This document shows, in pieces, positions 6,160 through 9,481 of a stretch of 9,481 nucleotides of DNA. The notes under the pieces were generated by a model, which was not told the origin of the DNA, made no database searches, and was given only the letters and a program-made list of their open reading frames with translations. Every line of letters starts with the position of its first letter. The first letter of the stretch is position 1. The stretch spans positions 1 to 9,481 of the forward strand of contig CAYOHP010000200.1 in the NCBI GenBank assembly GCA_964403795.1, in the 5' to 3' direction. A program made the translations under genes and the position numbers. Origin of the DNA: CAYOHP01 sp964403795 [NCBI: uncultured bacterium]. GTDB lineage: Bacteria > Muiribacteriota > UBA6191 > CAZXTJ01.

Positions 6160-6381
6160 ATGGCCGGACTGTTGCCCTTGGTACTGGTGGTGCTCCTGGG
6201 GAGCGCTCCCGTCCCGGTGGCGCCGGTGACCGGAGCGGCCCCTGTCCAGGAGGCGACCCGGCCCGAGACCCCGCCCCAGGTCGTGCAGCCCGGGGAGATC
6301 GATTGGACCGCCGGGGTCGAACTCGACGTCGACGTGCGGACCACCCGGCTCGACGCCACCGGCGACATCGCCATCTTCTAG
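6160..6381 (+). CDS. Small putative exported protein
   Basis: This is a 73-residue open frame with no recognised family. It starts with a hydrophobic stretch (4-13) followed by Ala/Pro/Val-rich sequence that looks like a signal peptide, although the n-region lacks the usual Lys or Arg. The rest is a Pro/Thr/Glu linker and an acidic end (ELDVDV at 54-59) finishing in IAIF. No cysteine is present. GAGG at 6151-6154, five bases before the ATG, and a purine-rich GGGGGAGAGA run just upstream support translation. It diverges from the phosphopantetheinyl transferase gene (122-base gap) and converges on spoVR (15-base gap). Other explanations are a spurious frame in GC-rich DNA or a remnant of a longer gene. 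The signal-like N-terminus and ribosome-binding site make it more likely real than not. Confidence 0.5.
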   Translation: MAGLLPLVLVVLLGSAPVPVAPVTGAAPVQEATRPETPPQVVQPGEIDWTAGVELDVDVRTTRLDATGDIAIF

Positions 6382-6396
6382 GCCTGCAGCACCGTC

Positions 6397-7617
6397 CTAA
6401 CGCTTCTCGCGGGAGAAGCCGGTGGCGGTGAAGCGGTAGTCGCTCTCGGCATCCGAGAGGGTGATCTCCCGGGGCCAGAGCCGGTGCAGCTCCTGCAGGA
6501 AGAGCTCGCTGCGCTTCTTGTCGAGGGTGCGGGCCTCGTCCATGTGCTTCAGATGCACGTGCCCGGTGGCCTCGTCGTACCGGTCGACCTCGACCACCGG
6601 GGCGTTCTTGTGGAGCTTCTCCTCCAGGATCCGCTCCTTGACCTTCTTGACGTCGTAGTCCTTCTCGCCCGAGTCCCGGTCGAGCACGAAGAGGTCGAGG
6701 GCCTTGGAGGTCTCGGCCTCCAGGAACTCGTCCACGAAGGCCACGTCCTCGTAGTAGGCCCGCACCTGGAAGACTCCGGGCCAGCCCTTCTTGCGGAAGA
6801 TCTCCTGCCAGAGGGAGAACCCGATCAGGTAGGGGGCGGGGCGCTTCGAGAAGTCGAGCGAGAAGGTCAGCCAGTCCTCCTTGGGAAGGAAGCGCTCGAG
6901 CAGCTTGAACTCGACGAAGCTGGCCCAGCCCTCGTTCATGATCTGGGTCCGGGCGATCAGGTCGAAGTACTCCTGCTCCCGGCGCATCATGTCGAGGATC
7001 CGGTACTTGAGGCGCGCGTCCTCGTCGCCCGGGTCCTTCTCCACGGCCGTCTCGAGCCGGTGGAGCAGGAAGTAGAACGGCCGCCTCAAGCGGCGGGCGG
7101 GGTCCCGCTCGAAGACCGAGATGCTGGTGGCCAGGGTGAGGGCCGCGGTGATCAGCTCGTCCACCTTCTTCTTGCCGTGGATCTCCCGGAGGTCGCGGAT
7201 GGTGCGGGAGTGGACCTCGCAGCGGTTGAGCATCTGCTTGTCGCTGCGGGAGAACCAGCAGTTGCCCACGAAGAAGTCGACGTGGCCCATCACGTGGGCG
7301 ATCACCGTCAGGTTCTCGAGCCTGGTGTTGGAATCGAGCAGGTAGGCGTGGATCGGCTCGGTGTTCAGCACCAGCTCCAGGATCTTGAACATCTCCTGGT
7401 CCTGCTGGATCTTCAGGTTCTTGAAGATGCCCCCGAAGTACCAGTGGTTGAAGCGGTTGGGAAGGCCGAAGCTGGCGATCTCGGCCAGGTCGTCGGCCAC
7501 CGCCATCCGGAAGTGGACCGCCGGGAGCTTCAGGCCCAGTTCATGGCCGATCCCGTGGAGGCGGGTGATCGCCTCCTGGTAGTCGCCGGGGCCGGTGTGG
7601 GGGCAGGCGGGGGTCAC
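6397..7617 (-). CDS. spoVR: SpoVR family protein
   Basis: SpoVR (YcgB in E. coli) is a cytosolic protein needed for spore cortex formation in Bacillus. In non-sporulating bacteria it is a stationary-phase or stress protein of unclear chemistry. Family marks in this 406-residue protein: LPNRFNHWYFGG (52-63), NTEPIHAYLLDSNT (85-98), AHVMGHVDFF (107-116) with two histidines, MNEGWASFVEF (227-237), PYLIGFSLW (262-270), a VRAYYEDVAFVDEFL stretch (285-299) and the C-terminal LHRLWP region. As I recall the family, GWA is followed by a two-aromatic then Trp-His pattern; here it is FVEF. The chain is also somewhat shorter than the ~470-510 usual. The GTG start overlaps the yhbH stop by 4 bases (GTGA), with GGAG 5 bases before it, so the two genes are translationally coupled. 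Confidence 0.94.
   Translation of the reverse strand: MTPACPHTGPGDYQEAITRLHGIGHELGLKLPAVHFRMAVADDLAEIASFGLPNRFNHWYFGGIFKNLKIQQDQEMFKILELVLNTEPIHAYLLDSNTRLENLTVIAHVMGHVDFFVGNCWFSRSDKQMLNRCEVHSRTIRDLREIHGKKKVDELITAALTLATSISVFERDPARRLRRPFYFLLHRLETAVEKDPGDEDARLKYRILDMMRREQEYFDLIARTQIMNEGWASFVEFKLLERFLPKEDWLTFSLDFSKRPAPYLIGFSLWQEIFRKKGWPGVFQVRAYYEDVAFVDEFLEAETSKALDLFVLDRDSGEKDYDVKKVKERILEEKLHKNAPVVEVDRYDEATGHVHLKHMDEARTLDKKRSELFLQELHRLWPREITLSDAESDYRFTATGFSREKR
6402..6419. terminator. Hairpin in the spoVR / small-gene convergent zone
   Basis: GCTTCTC (6402-6408) and GAGAAGC (6413-6419) form a 7-bp stem with a 4-base loop. It lies 21 bases after the stop of the small plus-strand gene and within the last codons of spoVR. 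It could help end the plus-strand transcript. It has no T-tract, so this is a weak call. Confidence 0.3.
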
Positions 7618-8762
7618 TTGGTCTCCAGGACCGCCAGGAACTTCTTCACGGTCTCCCGCACGTTGTCGAGGTCCTTGATGTCGGAGAACGAAAGGCGCGT
7701 CCCCGGTTCGGCCAGCTTCTCCCGGACCAGCTTGTTGAAGGGCGACAGCGGGCTGTCGCAGGGGTTGATGCGCCCGTAGCAGACCAGGTCGAAACCGGCC
7801 AGGGCCTTCTCCAGCGCGACCCGGGCGGCGTCGTCGTCGGAGGACGAGTTGTCGCCGTCGGAGAAGAAGAACAGGAACTTGTCGTACTGCTCGGCCCCGT
7901 CCAGGGCCGCCACCGCCTTCTCCAGGCCCGCCGAGATGTGGGTGCCGCCCTTGGACTCGATGGCGAAGAACTCCTCCCGGGCGATCTCCTGGGCCTCGTC
8001 CTGGAAGATCACGAATCGTCGCGAGTTGGTCCGGTAGCGACGGTCCAGGTAGTACCAGAGGATGAAGACGAACTTCCGGATCAGCGCGATGTTGTGGCCC
8101 GAGACCGAGCCCGAGATGTCCAGGAGGTAGACCTCGAGCGCCCGGTTGGTCTTCTCGATCTCGGGGACGTCGACCTGGTACCAGCCGTCGTGGCGCAGGT
8201 CGATGTCGTAGCCGGGCTCGCCCCTCTCCCGGATGTGGCGCTGGAGGCTCTCGATCATGGTCCGCTCCAGGTCCACCTCGCTCCTCAGTCCGGGGCGGTC
8301 CAGGTCGGAGTCCTCCATGGCCTCGGCGCTCTCGACTTCCCCGCCGGAGCGGGGCGGGCCGAGCGGGGGGAGCTCGAGTTCCTCGAGGAGCTGCTCCTGG
8401 GCCAGCCGCACGAACTCCTCGAAGTCGAGCTCCACGCTCTGGTTCTCGCCGTGGTGGTCGGCCCCCTGGCGGCCGCTCATGTCGAGGACCTCGACCGGCT
8501 CGCCCTGTCCCTGGCCCGGTTTGGCCTGGCCCCCGCCCTGTCCCTCGCCCCGGCCCAGGACCTGCTTCTCCGGTCGTCCGTACTCGAGGGTCGGGAGGTC
8601 GAGGGTGGCGATGGCGGTCTTGACCTTGCCGTCGACCACCAGCTTCTGGCGCCGCACCAGGGCGTCGAGGTTGGTCTTCAGGTACTCCTTGAGCTGCAGG
8701 TCATGCTCGGCCTGCGCGAGGCGACCCCGGTCGATCCGGAACCGTTCGCGGCGGGATCCCAA
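7614..8762 (-). CDS. yhbH: DUF444 / YhbH (YeaH) family protein with von Willebrand A-type domain
   Basis: YhbH/YeaH proteins accompany the PrkA kinase in many bacteria and are tied to sporulation, starvation or nitrogen-stress responses; their biochemical role is unsettled. This copy has 382 residues, close to Bacillus YhbH. The N-terminal part is basic and helical. Residues ~70-105 are a Gly/Gln-rich low-complexity linker, and ~110-200 is acidic. The C-terminal half is a von Willebrand A-like fold with a metal-ion-dependent adhesion site: DISGS (215-219), GGTH (272-275) and SDGDN (301-305). The start is an unusual TTG at 8762, chosen because a strong AGGAGG (8769-8774) lies exactly six bases upstream and no ATG or GTG fits as well. 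It follows prkA by 89 bases and overlaps spoVR by 4. Confidence 0.95.
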   Translation of the reverse strand: MGSRRERFRIDRGRLAQAEHDLQLKEYLKTNLDALVRRQKLVVDGKVKTAIATLDLPTLEYGRPEKQVLGRGEGQGGGQAKPGQGQGEPVEVLDMSGRQGADHHGENQSVELDFEEFVRLAQEQLLEELELPPLGPPRSGGEVESAEAMEDSDLDRPGLRSEVDLERTMIESLQRHIRERGEPGYDIDLRHDGWYQVDVPEIEKTNRALEVYLLDISGSVSGHNIALIRKFVFILWYYLDRRYRTNSRRFVIFQDEAQEIAREEFFAIESKGGTHISAGLEKAVAALDGAEQYDKFLFFFSDGDNSSSDDDAARVALEKALAGFDLVCYGRINPCDSPLSPFNKLVREKLAEPGTRLSFSDIKDLDNVRETVKKFLAVLETK

Positions 8763-8768
8763 GGAAGG

Positions 8769-8774
8769 CCTCCT
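8769..8774 (-). promoter_or_regulatory. Strong ribosome-binding site for yhbH, deciding a TTG start
   Basis: AGGAGG on the minus strand, with another GGAGGG just upstream of it, sits six bases before the TTG at 8762. This is the best Shine-Dalgarno match in the window and offsets the weak start codon. Confidence 0.8.
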
Positions 8775-8833
8775 CCCTCCTAGTGTTCCACGGATCCGCT
8801 CCGGTTCCTCGGTCGGGCGCGGGGATCGGCCCC

Positions 8834-8846
8834 GGGGGACGCCCCC
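8834..8846 (-). other. GC hairpin just downstream of prkA
   Basis: GGGGG (8834-8838) and CCCCC (8842-8846) can pair around a 3-base loop, 5 bases after the prkA stop in the prkA-yhbH gap. No U-tract follows. It may protect the prkA 3' end or adjust the ratio of the two products, or be a by-product of GC-rich DNA. Confidence 0.3.
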
Positions 8847-8851
8847 CGTGC

Positions 8852-9481
8852 TTACACATGAGCGCCGAGGATGGAGAAGAGGACCTCGGCGCAGTTCTCG
8901 GAGTAGCCGCGGCGCTCCCGCAGGTAGTCCATCAGGATCTTGCGGATCCGGGCCGCCTCGACGTCGATCTCCTGGTTCTTGCTGGAGAGCCGCAGGAAGT
9001 TCTTCACATGGTGGAAGACCTGCTCGTTGACCACCTCGGAGAGCTGCTCGTTCTCCTGGTAGCTCATGTCCTTCAGCTCGCCCTTGCGCTCCACCAGGAC
9101 GTTCTCGAAGCTGGGCCGACCCTTGGGACTGATCTTCTCCCGCTCGACCAGCAGGTCCTCGATCTCGTCGACCAGCTTGGTCTCCGAGGGGGAGAGGGAA
9201 ACCCCGTCGACCTTCTTCCCGACCGCGTCGAGGAAGTTCAGGTAGAGGTTCTGCCCGTACTCCCGGAAGTGCTCCGGGACGATGGTCTGCACGAAGTCCT
9301 TGATCATCCCGTGGATGAAGGTCTCCTTGGTCTTCTCGAGGAGCTGGGTGGCCTTGTCGAGCTGGAACTCCTTGGAGGACTTGTGCTCGAACATCCTCTC
9401 GATGGAGTCGATCACGATCGCCAGGTCCACCGACTTCGGCGCCACCGTGTAGGCCCGGGAGAGCACGTCCTGGAAGAAACG
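8852..9481 (-). CDS. prkA: PrkA family serine protein kinase, C-terminal 209 residues (5' end outside window)
   Basis: PrkA (YeaG in E. coli) is a AAA+-related Ser protein kinase active in stationary phase, nitrogen starvation or sporulation. The frame continues through base 9481, so only the C-terminal part is seen; the ATPase/P-loop portion lies outside. The visible region is all helical and charged, with MSYQENEQLSEVVN (about 125-138 of the fragment) and the final segment ending GYSENCAEVLFSILG, which follows the layout of PrkA C-termini (a helical pair closing with a GYxxxxAxELLxxVG-like motif). No catalytic residues can be checked here. Family assignment also rests on context: the next two genes are yhbH and spoVR, the standard partners of prkA. 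TAA stop at 8852. Expression as the first gene of the three-gene unit is likely; any promoter is outside the window. Confidence 0.87.
   Translation of the reverse strand, partial: RFFQDVLSRAYTVAPKSVDLAIVIDSIERMFEHKSSKEFQLDKATQLLEKTKETFIHGMIKDFVQTIVPEHFREYGQNLYLNFLDAVGKKVDGVSLSPSETKLVDEIEDLLVEREKISPKGRPSFENVLVERKGELKDMSYQENEQLSEVVNEQVFHHVKNFLRLSSKNQEIDVEAARIRKILMDYLRERRGYSENCAEVLFSILGAHV

Noticed and set aside
6484-7779. 431-residue plus-strand open frame antisense to spoVR and the yhbH end
   Set aside because: It is Leu/Val/Glu/Asp-rich with no motif, and it follows from GC-rich codon bias of the opposite strand, where SpoVR motifs are clear.
7938-8783. 281-residue plus-strand open frame opposite yhbH
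   Set aside because: It has no motif. The minus strand holds a complete metal-ion-dependent adhesion site and a strong ribosome-binding site.

Overview
The window is a GC-rich stretch of bacterial chromosome with strong G/C preference at third codon positions, short intergenic gaps and GTG/TTG starts alongside ATG. The two putative exported proteins have simple Sec-type signal peptides, and a membrane-anchored Hanks-type Ser/Thr kinase is present. This fits a high-GC, probably diderm lineage rich in eukaryote-like kinases (Acidobacteriota, Myxococcota, Planctomycetota or similar). The sequence alone does not settle the phylum. No rRNA, tRNA, CRISPR array, transposase or phage gene was seen.

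Layout. Plus strand, 1-3360: the 3' part of ftsH (membrane AAA+ zinc protease), then a Ser/Thr kinase with one transmembrane segment, a Pro/Gly-rich linker and a helical C-terminal domain. The kinase overlaps by 4 bases a small unrecognised gene (101 aa, Cys-containing N-terminus), so the two are probably translationally coupled. Bases 3361-3722 form a convergent intergenic region that holds two identical 148-bp direct repeats, each able to fold into three stem-loops. The region is flanked by a 12-bp inverted repeat that overlaps the stop codons of both neighbouring genes.

Minus strand, 3723-6037: a secreted protein very rich in tyrosine and built partly from 11-residue repeats, then (going upstream) an FmdB-type zinc-ribbon protein and an Sfp-type 4'-phosphopantetheinyl transferase. 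A small plus-strand gene for a probable exported peptide (6160-6381) starts divergently from the transferase. Minus strand, 6397-9481: the conserved prkA - yhbH (DUF444) - spoVR stress/sporulation-type cluster, with prkA cut by the window edge and yhbH/spoVR overlapping by 4 bases.

How the genes work together. The ftsH-kinase-small gene block may link membrane protein quality control with phosphosignalling, but this rests on adjacency only. PrkA, YhbH and SpoVR are a well-known co-occurring trio involved in stationary-phase, nitrogen-stress or sporulation responses. The most unusual items are the Tyr-rich hendecad-repeat secreted protein and the structured tandem repeat just downstream of it. 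The other genes are recognisable family members.
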